Source of the DNA: Dryococelus australis
Lineage: Eukaryota > Arthropoda > Insecta > Phasmatodea > Phasmatidae
DNA length: 64,000 nucleotides
Direction of reading: 5' to 3'
Assembly (NCBI GenBank): GCA_029891345.1
Contig: CM056993.1
Coordinates: 225,503,924-225,567,923 of the forward strand
Shown: positions 22,566 through 33,957 of the stretch, piece after piece
How the letters are laid out: each line of letters begins with the position of its first letter
Position numbering within the stretch: the stretch's first letter is position 1
The notes under the pieces: model-generated
Database searches by the model: none
Seen by the model: the letters and a program-made list of their open reading frames with translations, nothing else
What the model was told of the DNA's origin: nothing
Program-made: the position numbers and the translations under genes

Positions 22566-22572
22566 TATAATG

Positions 22573-24472
22573 ATAGTGCTTATAGTTGGCATTGAACCAG
22601 AATGAAAATACCTTAGTATTAACATGCTCATTAAAAGAAAATTTGATTGAGGCACCATCACACACTCTTTAACCGCAATGAAAATCGAGACCAACTTTCA
22701 TTTGTTGTAACTCCACCTTCTCAACAAAATTTATTAAAGACTGTAACAAGGAACTATATGTTTGTAATACTGAAAGAATCAACCACCAAGTGTGGTTTGT
22801 ACGTGAACCCAACTTATCACTTTTCACAGTCCGGGGAGCCGCTACGGGCTACATATTGCTTACTATCTGACATTAAAAATGTGTTTCCTAAGCAGCAACA
22901 TGAAATGTATTCATTAGGTACTTAATTTCAGACTTTAATAATGACATGGCAGTCATGTAAAATCCTACGCACAGTACGTCGTAACTAAAATGTAACATGG
23001 CAAAATGAATTAAAAGCTCTCCTAAAATATTGCATCAGCAGTATGGTGACTAGTAATTATATTGTGAGTAATCCTTTCAAAGCACACTGCCGTATAACTC
23101 ATAAATGCACCCAAGTGAATAGTGGAATCACGTCAGCTTATCAGCACGATCTACAAGGGCAACGAAAAATGGGCCAGCAGTAATATTACACAATAACTAG
23201 CAAGCTGCAAAATTGCCAATAAAACTTTGCAAAATCTAAGCATTTGCTCAACAAGAATTTTGGATGGTGCAGAGCCACACAACTTATAAAAATAAGAAAC
23301 ACTGCTAAGGCCACTATGTATGCACACATCTACTACACTCGGTGAAGTAGCAGTCAATGCAGAGCCAGTGGACGAAAGTCGAATGTCCCTCAGACTGATT
23401 AATACTATTCCCCTCTTGTACCAAAGTGACGTCAGAAGGAGGGAAGGCGGAGTGGGGTTGAGCAAGTAACAAGGTAATTGGAGTCGAGCAACCATAGAGG
23501 AAGCAAACGTGGTGCCACCATTGAGTGTTCATGAAGCGTACTAAAAGAAGCAGGGTGGCAGCACTCTTTTAAGGGGAAAAGAGTTGAAAAGCTTAGTGAG
23601 AACAAATATCACGTGAATAAAAGCAATTTTTTGAGAGAGATCACGCACCAAGCAGCATAGTGATGCCAAGAGTATTGCCAGAACAGCTGCAGCAAAAAAG
23701 AAAGGAAAGGGATCGGCGACAGATGGTAACTGAAAGAATTCGCAAGACAGGATTGCGCATCCGGTTATACGACAAATAATCCCAAGAAAGACAGCCTGTA
23801 GGCTTCCAACAGAATTAAGAATGTAGCTTTGAAAGTACAAATCCTGAACTGAATTTAAATCAAACTTACGAGAAGAATATTCAAATAATAAAATATTAAT
23901 TAAACAATGTTTAAATAGTCTGAAATAGTTAAATAACTTTATTTTCGTAGCAAGATAAACCAAATCTTAAAATATATAAAACATATACCATAAGAAAATG
24001 TGACATCAATAAATATCTGACCAATAGACATCAGCAATTAATTAAATGAATCTTAGATCAAAATGAGAATAAAAAGTTATTAATCACCACAATAATAGAT
24101 ATAATAAAAGTAACACGACATATAATAATCAAACTCGCAAAAGTAGTAAATGACTTAAATGCAGAAAATTATATTTAAAAACTGCTTAAAATCAGTTCAC
24201 TAGCAGTGACACAAACAAATTAAAATAGTTGTGACGTATTTTAAAACTGCACAAAGCTGAACTGAAATCCTTAAAACTTTCATGAATTAAGAAACCCGGA
24301 CAGTTGTATCTTCTTGGTTCCTTGAACTGTTTAACAAATCTCTGTGTGTTTTTGATTTTCTTAAGAAACAGCATCAAAATACTGTATTCTATTGTAGCTC
24401 ACTAACTGGAGGAGCAGCAAGCATTTATATATTTTTTTGTAACACTAGCATTTAGATTAAAATGCTAAACGA
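22573..24472. other. POLD2 intron, no supported feature
   Basis: An unusually long minus-strand ORF (23541-23963, 140 codons, hydrophobic C-terminal half) has no recognised similarity and probably arises by chance. Other ORFs here are short. Confidence 0.4.
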
Positions 24473-25530
24473 GGGTGGCTAGCACTAGAGAACCAGGGAA
24501 AATCTTGAGAAGTTAAGAATATGTCTGGAAAATTTGTGCGAGGTCAGAAAATGTATATAAAATAGTTAGTTTAAAATATATTTAATAAGGAAATAAATAT
24601 TGGATTCTAGCGCTTGTGCTACTTGCCATCTTATGAGTTGTAATGTAACGTTAGTTTATTCCATCTTCATGGGAAGGTTTATGCCCCAGACTCATAAGTC
24701 TGGGGCAATTTTTTTGTATGTTTAATTGCAACTATATATTATTACACATATTTTCTTGCCTATTTTTTTTTTATGTAGCAAGCATTGGCAATGTGGAAAA
24801 TATGTTCATAGGTGTAAGTGTAAAATTTTGCAAGTAAATATTTGAAAATTTCAAAAATATAATCCAAACATTTTCATTGAATTGATACATTTTGAGGTCA
24901 GCACACTTTTGACAGCCTTAAAGTCAAGTTAGAAATTAGTCACCTCTATCTATATCGCTGCAGGGACACCGTGTTCTATTGGTCCCTACTGCCACAATTA
25001 AAGCCATTCTACTGGTTAAAACGACACTAGTCTTTCCGTATTGGCCGGATGCCAACCAATGGAGTGCCTAGTTTACCGTTTTACAACCAAATGTGTATTT
25101 CGTATATAACAGGATGTTAATCCCATCGTGTCAACTTCAGTAACTACACAAACATTTTGTTAATTTATGAAGATCTTTGTTGATGTTGTATTAGTTCATA
25201 TATAAAATCCTTGTGAAATACGGACTTGGTGTAGGTATACTCGGACCAGTTTGGTTTTTTTATGGAATGAAATATTGAAACAAGTCTTGCCCGAACTACA
25301 CTTGAGTGTAATCCTCAAAGTGTTTTTTTTTTTGTAAATATTTGTTTTTGCAAAAATAAAGGCTATGTTATTGTTACCCATTACAAATTCTGTAGCATAA
25401 TTTACTTTAGGAAAAATATTAAAATATTTTAAATATTTGCAGTGTAAGATGGTTAGGATAATGTAATAGGATACCTGGAAAAGTTAGGTAAATGTCAGGG
25501 AATTTGCTATAGGGATACTGCTATCCACCC
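24473..25530. mobile_element. Non-autonomous DNA element, about 1.06 kb
   Basis: The left end GGGTGGCTAGCACTA and the inverted right end GGGTGGATAGCAGTA match at 13 of 15 positions as terminal inverted repeats. A convincing target duplication was not found. Interior blocks recur in the repeat at 16255-16790. A perfect hairpin lies at 24683-24706. No transposase was seen. It ends about 250 bp upstream of a POLD2 exon. Confidence 0.6.
24683..24706. repeat. Perfect 10-bp stem, 4-base loop hairpin
   Basis: GCCCCAGACT-CATA-AGTCTGGGGC is a perfect inverted repeat, followed by AA and a run of seven T. It lies inside the 24473-25530 element. It could give a stable RNA hairpin; no function is implied by sequence alone. 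Confidence 0.9.
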
Positions 25531-25779
25531 TATAAACTAAATGGTTCTAATTATTGTTGTATTTAATCTACATAAATTTAAGTTTGCCATTTTTTTATTC
25601 CTGTTTTTGCTAATTTTTGAGATCAGTTAGAAGATGCTTCATAATGTCAGTATGATAACTTCCAACAACAAAAAGTGTGTAGTCCTGTAGTTTTGCATTG
25701 AGACAGTTTTTTGATGTGGTTTCGTGCATGTGATATTTTTGTAGAGCTGTAGTGTAAGTGTATATTATTTTATGTGTAG

Positions 25780-25881
25780 GTTGTTTTCCATTCTACAAAG
25801 ATGATCCTTTCATCATGTGTGACTGCCCAGATGTTTATTTTGTTGGTAACCAGCTAAAGTTTCAGACTAAATTGTATGAAG
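25780..25881 (+). CDS. POLD2: DNA polymerase delta subunit 2, internal exon
   Basis: The exon encodes CFPFYKDDPFIM followed by CPDVYFVGNQLKFQTK and LYE. This matches the POLD2 block GCYPFYKTDPFIxxxCPHVYFxGNxPxFxxKxxxG, which directly follows the PDTL end of the previous exon. The acceptor is TGTGTAG and the donor is GAAG|GTATGT. It takes phase 1 from 18808, giving a split AGT (Ser) codon where Gly is usual, and ends in phase 1. The expected final exon (the segment after this Gly, with a VPDF/VPEF motif and the C-terminus) was not found downstream. Confidence 0.93.
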
Positions 25882-27261
25882 GTATGTACTTTTATAATAT
25901 TTGTTTAATTGAATGGCTTGATGGATGATTGTGAAAGAGTAACATTTGTGTTGGTACGTGTTTCAAGTCAATATGTAATTCTGTTAAATATATTCTTATT
26001 TTAATTGGTGTTTCGCCACACATTTTTTCTATTATTGGAACGTGCTCTAGTTTTGCTCAATATTTTTGTTTATTCACTATGAAGTTGTAAAACTAACCTT
26101 GTCATTTGAAATTATTGTAATGTTTAATCATTTATCTGGTTAGTTTTTATGTTTCTTGTTTAAAAATATTAATCTTTGTCAGTTAATCATTTCTATACGT
26201 AATATTGAGTGTAAAATTGAATTGCCAATTATCAAAATGAAAAGCTTTATTATATTTATTGTTATTATTATACTACTTTCTAGACTTTTGATTTATGTAT
26301 CAGTTTGTTGCAGTAGACTGCCAATTCAGAAGCATGCCTTTGTATATATAGGTTTCCGTTGAGGTAACTTCCTTCTTCATTTCTCGTCTTACAGCATGTA
26401 GTCTCCTTAGATCTTATCTTGAATCTTTAATCATTTTATCCACCACTTTGGGTAAGTTTGACTGCAGATATTTTATTTTGCGACGTGGTAATATTATTTT
26501 GTGAGTCTGGTACATATCAGTTTTTTTTTTTGTCTTGTAGCGGTTTATGGCGTGGGCCGATGATCTTGTGGCCAGCCATTTCTTCCCTTCTGATGTGATG
26601 TGAGCTGAACACCCATTTGTGAGATGGTCGTTTTGTTCATGATTCAACTTCTTTCTGCCGTCACATTCCAGTAACTTCAGAATCTCTTAATTAATGATGC
26701 AACTTTTTAAAATTCTAGTAGTTTTGCCTTCTGCATTAGCTGTTGGTGTGCGCTAGCCTTTTCTGTGGACTCACGTGACATCACGTCAAATCTTTAACTA
26801 ATTTTGTTTGAACAGTCCAAAAATGAAATTGTTTTGTCTTCAATATCTTAGGTTAAACAAAAAAAAAGAATATAAGTAAATCAATTGGAAAAGTTTTTAA
26901 AAATGTAAATTTCAGAAGAGGTTATCACGGGTACCTGGTGAAGTATTTTTTGACCAAAATAAGAGGAAAATATTTCTTTTTAAAAATGTAAACAAAAGTA
27001 AGTAACATAATATTATGTGGATTTTCTAATTGTCAAGTTGTGATTGATAAAATTTTATTTACACCATGAGTTTACCTATTGTCTATGTATTACGACAATG
27101 TAATAAGTAAAACAGGAGCATGCACCTCTAATTTATTTTCTGTAGTATACTCTAGTCTACCCAGGAAACTAGATCCCGCCTTCCATTTATGTGCGGTTTT
27201 GTGTTGAAATGAGGATACCTAGTGGTGCCAAAGTTTCAGTCAGGAAAGTGATACATAACAT
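25882..27261. other. Intron or downstream sequence, no feature seen
   Basis: A+T-rich. Minus-strand ORF 26414-26647 is short and unrecognised. Confidence 0.5.
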
Positions 27262-27269
27262 GTGATAGC

Positions 27270-28926
27270 TAGGGGTGGGCTAAACTGGATATTTCATTTT
27301 GAAGTGAATTTGTTAAATATTCGCGAATTCAAATTGAATATCAAGTGGAAGTATTTTGTTGACAAGTATACATTGCACCAATTATATATATTTTTTTGTA
27401 AATTTAATAACTATACATACATTTTTACAAGATAGGTAAAAGGCAGATAAAAAAGAAGTTTTTCCATCGATTTGCAAAAAATATATATACTTTTTTACCA
27501 TGTACCGTATTTACCCAAAAGGAAGACGAGGTTTTTTTGACAGAAAAGGAATAGAAAAAATAAGGGGTCGTCTACAATTTGGAGTCGTCTTCAATTCAAA
27601 ACCTAGGACCACAAATACCATAAATGTGTGACACTGCTAGTTCAGTATTTAAATTTGTTACATGCACAACATTACTATGGGCTTCTACTGATAATTTTTT
27701 ACTCAAGAAGCAGTTAATCCTTCAAAACTGGCATGCCATGAGACAGAGGATTTTGACATACTTTTCATGCTTAAATACAGTGTGTCTTATGGTTGGACGT
27801 ATTTTTGTAGTGCTGAGACTGTACCTGTCAACTTTGACAAGGATCCCCTTATCTGATGTCGCCCAGAGATATATCCTAATCTGATTAATTTGCAAAGAGG
27901 AAGAGCTATGCTGGGAAGCAAAATGGCTCATGTTACATAATATATGATGTTGGCTCACATTACATAATATATGATGTTGGCTCACATTACATAATATATG
28001 ATGTAGAATTATTTTTTTGCTTATATGACAAACTTTCAAATCTGTGAATATGTGGAAAAATCAATTTACTCAACTAAATTTGATTAATCAAATCATAATC
28101 GCGTACGTAAAGAGTTGATACAATACTTATGGCATGAAACCACACTTGTATTTTATTAACAGTTTCCCCATTTTTTTTAAATTACATTATTGCAAAGTGA
28201 GATTTGAATAGCAATGGGTTCAATTTCACACTTTTCACAGCAGTTAAGTCTGTGAAACTTGCAGTTTAATATCGTATTTATCACACTGCAAAACTCCGTT
28301 GTACTTGAGGGAAATAAACATAATACCGATTAAATGTGAGGTGCCAAATTAAGTTTGGAAAGATAATGAAGTGATAAAGAAGTAAATATTATTGTGTCAC
28401 TGCGTATATTTCCCATTGTAGGGAAAGATTGTCATACAATTTCATTTTGCAAGGTTGTACACTCTGCGCATCGTGTCGCACGACACAACGAGGAATAGAA
28501 ATAATTTCTAATCAAAAATTGCTGGTCGGGCGACAAACTTATAAATAGGCTTATGACGATCTATTTTGTATTTCATTGGCTATTGGCCCTTGTTTCGTGC
28601 GCATCAGGGCTGTGTGATTCAGGCTTGACAATTATTTTACACGGAATGGAGTTTGGATTAATTTGTGGGCATTCTGTTGAGTTGAGGTTATCTTTTCATG
28701 TTTGACTAGCCATGTGTGTGGCAAATATGGGATAAAAATGTTGATATTATGAAGCGCACGTTGTCTTTTTTTGCTTTTTTGGCGAATAATAATAATAAGT
28801 AATTTAAGTTGGCCGAAAGTATTGTTTTGTTTCGAAGTTCGAAGTAAAAATTTGATTTCGAATACGAAGCCGAATATTGAAAATATTCTATTCAAATTCG
28901 ATTTTTCGAAGCTTCGCTCACCCCTA
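27270..28926. mobile_element. hAT-type non-autonomous element, about 1.66 kb
   Basis: The ends TAGGGGTGGGCTAAA and (inverted) TAGGGGTGAGCGAAG are followed on both inner sides by ATTCGAATTC-rich sequence, typical of a group of insect hAT elements. The flanks GTGATAGC (27262-27269) and GTAATAGC (28927-28934) are an 8-bp duplication with one difference. The interior holds a 3 x 27-bp tandem repeat and a block of about 360 bp shared with the element at 33958-35846. No transposase was seen. Confidence 0.82.
27924..28004. repeat. Tandem repeat, 3 x 27 bp
   Basis: The unit TGGCTCACATTACATAATAT plus ATGATGT is repeated three times; the last two copies are identical and the first differs at two positions. 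It lies inside the hAT-type element. Confidence 0.93.
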
Positions 28927-29104
28927 GTAATAGCAATAGCTGGTGGTTCCTGGTTATAGATGGAAGTTTTTGACTTGTGCATCCTTGTGGCATGTGTTGT
29001 CCTTTTGAGACTTAGGCATGCCCAAATGCTGTTGGTGAGAGCTCTGTGCCTTTATATTTAAGTTAAGTGTTGTACTTGGTGTAATATTGTAGTGTTCTGG
29101 AACT

Positions 29105-29340
29105 ATGGCCTTTTTGATAGTGCCAGAACTCCTTTTGAAGGACGAATGCCTGTTTGAGTTCTTAATCCGAGGTGTACGAGCACCGGAAAACACAACAGCA
29201 GCATTTAGAAGCACATTGTGTGTTGCTTTAAATTCCAATGTTCCGGTTTCTTTGGACAAATGGTCCAATATTGATATTGAAGCAGAGTATAGTACCTGCA
29301 CTGCTAAAATAATTTCTTTGCAAGAGTTTTTTTGACAAAC
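29105..29340 (+). pseudogene. Retroelement Gag N-terminal fragment
   Basis: The open segment reads LLLKDECLFEFLIRGVRAPE, later SLDKWSNIDIEAEYSTCTAK. From memory, the LLKDEL-YEL-IRG pattern resembles the N-terminal part of Gag-like proteins of arthropod Ty3/gypsy-type elements. The reading frame breaks near 29334 (a T-run), and the following bases continue KLSEDD-like in another frame. The 150 bases after it lead straight into reverse transcriptase, so most of gag, protease and the start of pol are deleted. Confidence 0.5.
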
Positions 29341-29487
29341 TAAGTGAAGATGACACATCTTAGTCAGACCCCTGGTTAATAAACTCTCTTTGATGCTGTT
29401 TCTGGCGTGGAACATCAGCGTTTTGCTATTGAGAAATTGTGTTAAAGTTTTCCCAATGTCCTTACCACTGAGTTAGGCCTCACTAAA

Positions 29488-30040
29488 TTGTTGGAGTATC
29501 AGGTAAAACTGCTTAGCAAGGAAAAGGTCAAGTGTCATCCATATAGAATGACACCACCTCAGGTGGAAATTTTAAGACAAAATGTCCAAGATTGGTTAGA
29601 TAAAGATGTTATAGAAAAGTTTATTTCTCAATATGTTAGTCCCGCCTTTTTGGTACCAAAACCCAATGGGAAACATCAGATGGTTGTGGACTACCGAATA
29701 CTTAACAAAAACACTGAAATTGCATCCGTTCCTCTTCCTGATCTCTATTTGGCATTTAATTTCTTTACAGTCATAGATTTAAATGCAGTTTATCACAAAA
29801 TCCCTTTGTCGAAAGATTCTAAACCAATTACAAGTTTTGTGTTCCTTGGAACCTATATCAATTTACTCGTGTTCCATTTGGCTTGGCCACAGGTGCTCGG
29901 GTACATACTAGGCTTCTAGCTATGATTTTTCAGGATGTAAAATTCAAGTTTGACACATAGTACATTTCTGTGCATTTGACATGTGCACTCTACATTTTGA
30001 CTTCACCCCATTTCAAGAGTTATTGCGCTCATGGGGAAGT
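29488..30040 (+). pseudogene. Ty3/gypsy reverse transcriptase fragment
   Basis: The open 143-codon segment contains HPYRMTPPQVEILRQNVQDW, a VSPAFLVPKPNGKHQMVVDY block, RILNKNT and FFTVIDLNAVYHKIPLSKD. These are the first RT blocks of Ty3/gypsy polymerases, including the motif A Asp (IDLNAVYH). After the frame shift near 29890 the text GLATGARVHTRLLAMIFQDV continues the family pattern, but the YxDD site is missing and a stop follows. It is truncated at both ends and non-functional. With the Gag fragment upstream it is an internally deleted element. Confidence 0.88.
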
Positions 30041-30049
30041 CATACTACG

Positions 30050-31075
30050 ACACTACGACAGGTCAAATAATGACGAGCCTACACGATCACTCCCAGCCTA
30101 GTAAGTGATTACAGACATTGTATATGAAGGAAGATAATTGTACTGTCTGCCAAAGCTACCATGTGGTCGCCCATATTTCTCTCTTGAGATTTTATTATTC
30201 CATGGAACCATCAACACCAGTCAGCCAGAGATGCGAGTTCCAAGGGATAATGCAAGATTGCAGCACCCCCATTTCAAGGACACTGCAGCCGCCAGAGCCT
30301 CGTGCTGAGGTGATAAAAATGTCAACAGCCTCCAATGGGGGAGATAGGGAAAGGCTGCTGCAGCGCTGAAGGCAGAATACACACACCCCCCTGATGAGAG
30401 GTTAGCAACCCCCACTCTCCTTAGACAGCCCACAAGCAGAGATTTCAGATATATAAGGAGGTACGAGATCTACACATGCAGAGTTTGCCGGCCCTTCAAC
30501 CTAAATAAGGCAGAGGGCACCAACAAGGCTGAGCAAGTCTTGATAGGGCACCATCAAACCTAAGCAAGGCCTCATCATAGTCAGGGGTAAGTGGTACAGA
30601 TCCTGTCTTCGGTCTGAACAAGACTCAAAGGGAATTCTCCAGGGCTACACTAGGCCACTTGTGCTGGCAGTAAAGTCCCCAGGAATAAGGGGTGTTGCTC
30701 GGTTTATCGCAGTCTGCAACAACTTGAGCTATCTAAGCGAGCAGATGCTGCTAGGCTCCACGTTTCGAAGTACAGTCGCATACGTCTTCGCAGAGCAACA
30801 CGTCGGTCACTGCAAGCAGACGTCTCCGCGCCACCAGCCAGAGGTATATCTACGTCCTCACCTGTATCCCTATCCGGAAATCATTTCCTCTCTTATCCGC
30901 AGTAGCAGGTCGTGACGACGTCCCTTCTGGACTACTAGGCCTATTAGCTCTCCCCAAATACTATAAAGGACTAGTACCGGACAGCTGTATATGAACAACA
31001 CAGGCGAGCGTGTGAACAGCAGTAGCAGTGAACCTAGTGGCTTGAGGTGGCAAATGCCTGCAAACTTTGAATTTG
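30050..31075 (+). mobile_element. Probable LTR or 3' region of the gypsy relic
   Basis: This G+C-richer block follows the RT fragment directly. It contains two TATA-like sites, ATATATAAGG near 30450 and CTATAAAGGA near 30960, followed by CAGT-rich sequence such as ACAGCAGTAGCAGTGAAC. No matching second LTR lies in the window and the ends are not defined, so this is an inference from position and promoter-like content. Confidence 0.4.
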
Positions 31076-31099
31076 TGTATACTCACAGTGGACATAACG

Positions 31100-31615
31100 A
31101 ATGTATTTGTGCACGAAATGCAGTATTCTTATAAAGTATTTTGAGTGGAAAATTATTATTTTTATTTTGTATTGTAGTAGTAGAGGTCTTAATGCATGTA
31201 CAGTAGTTTTGATTTTAAAAATGGTTGTATTTAATGTCTAAAATCGCAAGTAACAAGTAAACTCTACAATTGTTACAATAATAACTGTAAAATTTATCCT
31301 GTAATATTCGGGATGCATGTGAACATCTGGAACACACCATGATTAAACATGATTTGTTTTTAATTTTTGTACATGTGTGTATGCTACAGAAATATATTAA
31401 AACGTATGTTTGTTTTTCAACACTAATACCTAATCTAAAACACACATACTTTTTTTATACTGCTTCGTAACATTTATTGTGAATTAATAGTATTGTGTTC
31501 ATAATTTTCGTATAAAAATTATGTTCTAAAAACATTAGTGACCTTCCTCAAAAAATAAAAAGTTGTAAATTCAAATTTGTTGCTTTAGCGAGTATGAGTA
31601 GTCTAGCTAAATTCC
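31100..31615. other. A+T-rich, no feature seen
   Basis: Nothing recognised on either strand. Confidence 0.5.
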
Positions 31616-31659
31616 GAGTTAATGCGCATCTCTAGCATACGAGTATCGAAAATTTAAAA

Positions 31660-32810
31660 TGGGCAAATAGCTTTAGTTGCCATGCAGTAAAACTCCTGAC
31701 AAAAATTTTTTCGGAAATTAGCTTCTGGAATGCTGCTGCTGTTCTGACTATGTGTGATTGTGATACACGCGACTTTGTAGTCCCAAACAACAGCAAGGGA
31801 AAATTAATCCAAAATATTTATTTATTTATTTATATATATTTTTTTTTTTATTTTTTTTTCTGTCCAGTGCATGAAGTAGGGATTTGGATTTGATAGAGTG
31901 GAGAGGGGGGGCAAAGTTGGCCCCTGCCACCCCCTCCCCCCGCACTATTATAAGTAAGGTTTTTTTTAGTAAAGTGACATGAATATCAAGCTTCGGAAAC
32001 GTGTGTTTTGTGTGTTGTATGCATTGGAAATTAGTAGAAATATTACGAAGATATGTGTTAGTGGAAAAGCAAATCCAAAAAATGGAATAGATTTTGCGCA
32101 ACTAATGGTATATAATATCAGAAAGTTATTTGAAGCGCTAAAAATTGCATCTACGAAAACTGGCATTTCATGTATTTCTTACAATGGTACATACCAATTT
32201 ATTCCATGATAACTACGTATAGTCTCAACTTTCCGAAACACATGTTACTGAAACTATTTTCAACTGACGGAATAAACGTAATCCGTGTATTAAAAAATTC
32301 ACCGGTGTATCCACCGATGTACACCAGACATTCAAAAATAGCAGTTTTGGTTGAACCGATTGATCCACCAGTTCAATAGGCCTGGACATTCGGTGCATAT
32401 GGATCTATCAACTGATGAATTTTCAAACGCTTTCTCTGAAAAATGGAAGTCAACACCCATGACTCATAATTTTCAAGCATTAAAAAATATACAGTAATAA
32501 TTTGGATGTCAAGTTTTACAAATGGGCGATGAAAACTTTAAAATTTGAGTGTAATGGTATTAATATGTGCCTGAAAGCAGATGAAAACACCACTAAAAAT
32601 CAACCTGATGTTCAAAAAATGCCTCAACCATTGTATCAACCACTGGTGGAATCATCAATGAATTTTCTAAAATGTGTAAAGACAGCTTGTAGTTACCAAA
32701 ATGGCAAATTAAAACAATTTAGTAATATACTAATATTTGTACCCAATATAGAACATTCAACACAAACAAAAACTGTGTCACTGTATACTCACTTGATGCA
32801 GTCTCCATAA
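31660..32810 (+). pseudogene. Frameshifted coding relic of unknown family
   Basis: Adjacent plus-strand open stretches hand over from one frame to another with little overlap. About 31660-31800 includes FWNAAAVLTMCDCDTRDF. After a T-rich interruption comes 31979-32209. Then 32206-32378 includes VLKNSPVYPPMYTRHSKIAV. Then about 32366-32497 includes SVHMDLSTDEFSNAFSEKW. Last, 32502-32810 includes KFYKWAMKTLKFECNGI. Composition and residue use look coding, and the stops fall at frame changes, suggesting one decayed protein of roughly 350 residues. I do not recognise it. An A+T-rich DNA-virus relic or an unusual transposon gene are both possible. Confidence 0.5.
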
Positions 32811-33957
32811 GCTTATGTTATCAGATTGTGTTCGGGGTAACCATTGTACTTACAAGACACAACAAGTCTTCCCTCTTCCTCTTGATATAACTCAGTCACT
32901 TTTCGGGACAATCCCACCCCCCTCCCCTTTTTTCTACCCACACGAAACCAATAGGTGAAAGACAGGCAGCTAGCTGCAGAAAGACTTGTTTATTTTAGCC
33001 CCCCCCCCCCCCCCCCCATAGTAAAAGTACTTCTTTATTTGATAAATATTATAACAATGCAGGCACATATTTACTTACTGGTATTGTATTTTTTTAAATG
33101 TTTTCATGTACAGTAAATTTTCATGATTTTTTTTTCACCTGCAAGGTGCTGTCTTCTACCCCTTAGATAAGCCGCCCAAGGCAGCTACTTCCCCTACCCC
33201 CATAGATCCACCACCCTACCATTTTTTTGTGAATCACAAGTGTCTAGCTGCCCACAAATATTTGCACTTTTGAGTCTACTGTATGCGTTGTTACGCTGTG
33301 GGCAGCAGGCTAACTGTAGTCATTATTTCTTTCATTGAAATACAATGTTTTTTTTTGCATTTAAGAAACAAAAAGAGGTGTTTTATAACTAATAATATTT
33401 TCCCACAAATTAATATGGTAAATTTCCTAATACTTTACAGTTATTGTTAATAAAGTAATATTTACAAAGGCAAGGATCTTATGTACTTATAAACAGTTTC
33501 ATATTCACGCGTAACCATTTGCAATGTAATCAATATATAATTTTTCTACCAAAAGTTTGGTAATTTTAATTTTACTGTACTGTAGCATAGATTTTGCTTA
33601 TTTAAAATCATGGTACAGTACTTACACTTGCATCTAATGTATTGAAAGATGAGAAGAAAGGTTAACTAACAGGTTTAATAAAAAGTATGTTACACTGAAA
33701 TAAAGTATTTTACTTTACAAGGAACAAGAATAATCCATGTCAGTATGAAACGCTGTATGCCATTACCAATATACTTGCTCACTCATCACCACATTTAGCT
33801 AAAATTAACACATTCTGTTAAATGAAATAGCTGTATCACCAGTACCTTGAACACCTACATCTTTGCGACATGAAAATTACCTTTTCAATAAGATTAGAAA
33901 ATGAAGGTTTATCATGAATCAGTTCTAACAATTTAATACAGCAAAAATTAGTCTATT
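32811..33957. other. Non-coding with C-rich patches
   Basis: It contains a C19 tract (32999-33017) and a C-rich stretch at 33145-33225 with GCCGCCCAAGGCAGC, which resembles some DNA-transposon ends but could not be paired. The rest is A+T-rich. Confidence 0.45.
32999..33017. repeat. C19 homopolymer tract
   Basis: Nineteen consecutive C, following TTTATTTTAG. It is the longest of three similar tracts in the window. Confidence 0.9.

Noticed and set aside
23541..23963. 140-codon minus-strand ORF with a hydrophobic C-terminal half
   Set aside because: No recognised domain, odd composition, and no splice or promoter context. It lies in presumed POLD2 intron and is most likely a chance ORF.
27722..28039. 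105-codon minus-strand ORF with repeated HHILCNVSQ
   Set aside because: The repeats come from the 3 x 27-bp tandem array inside a hAT-type element, not from a protein family.
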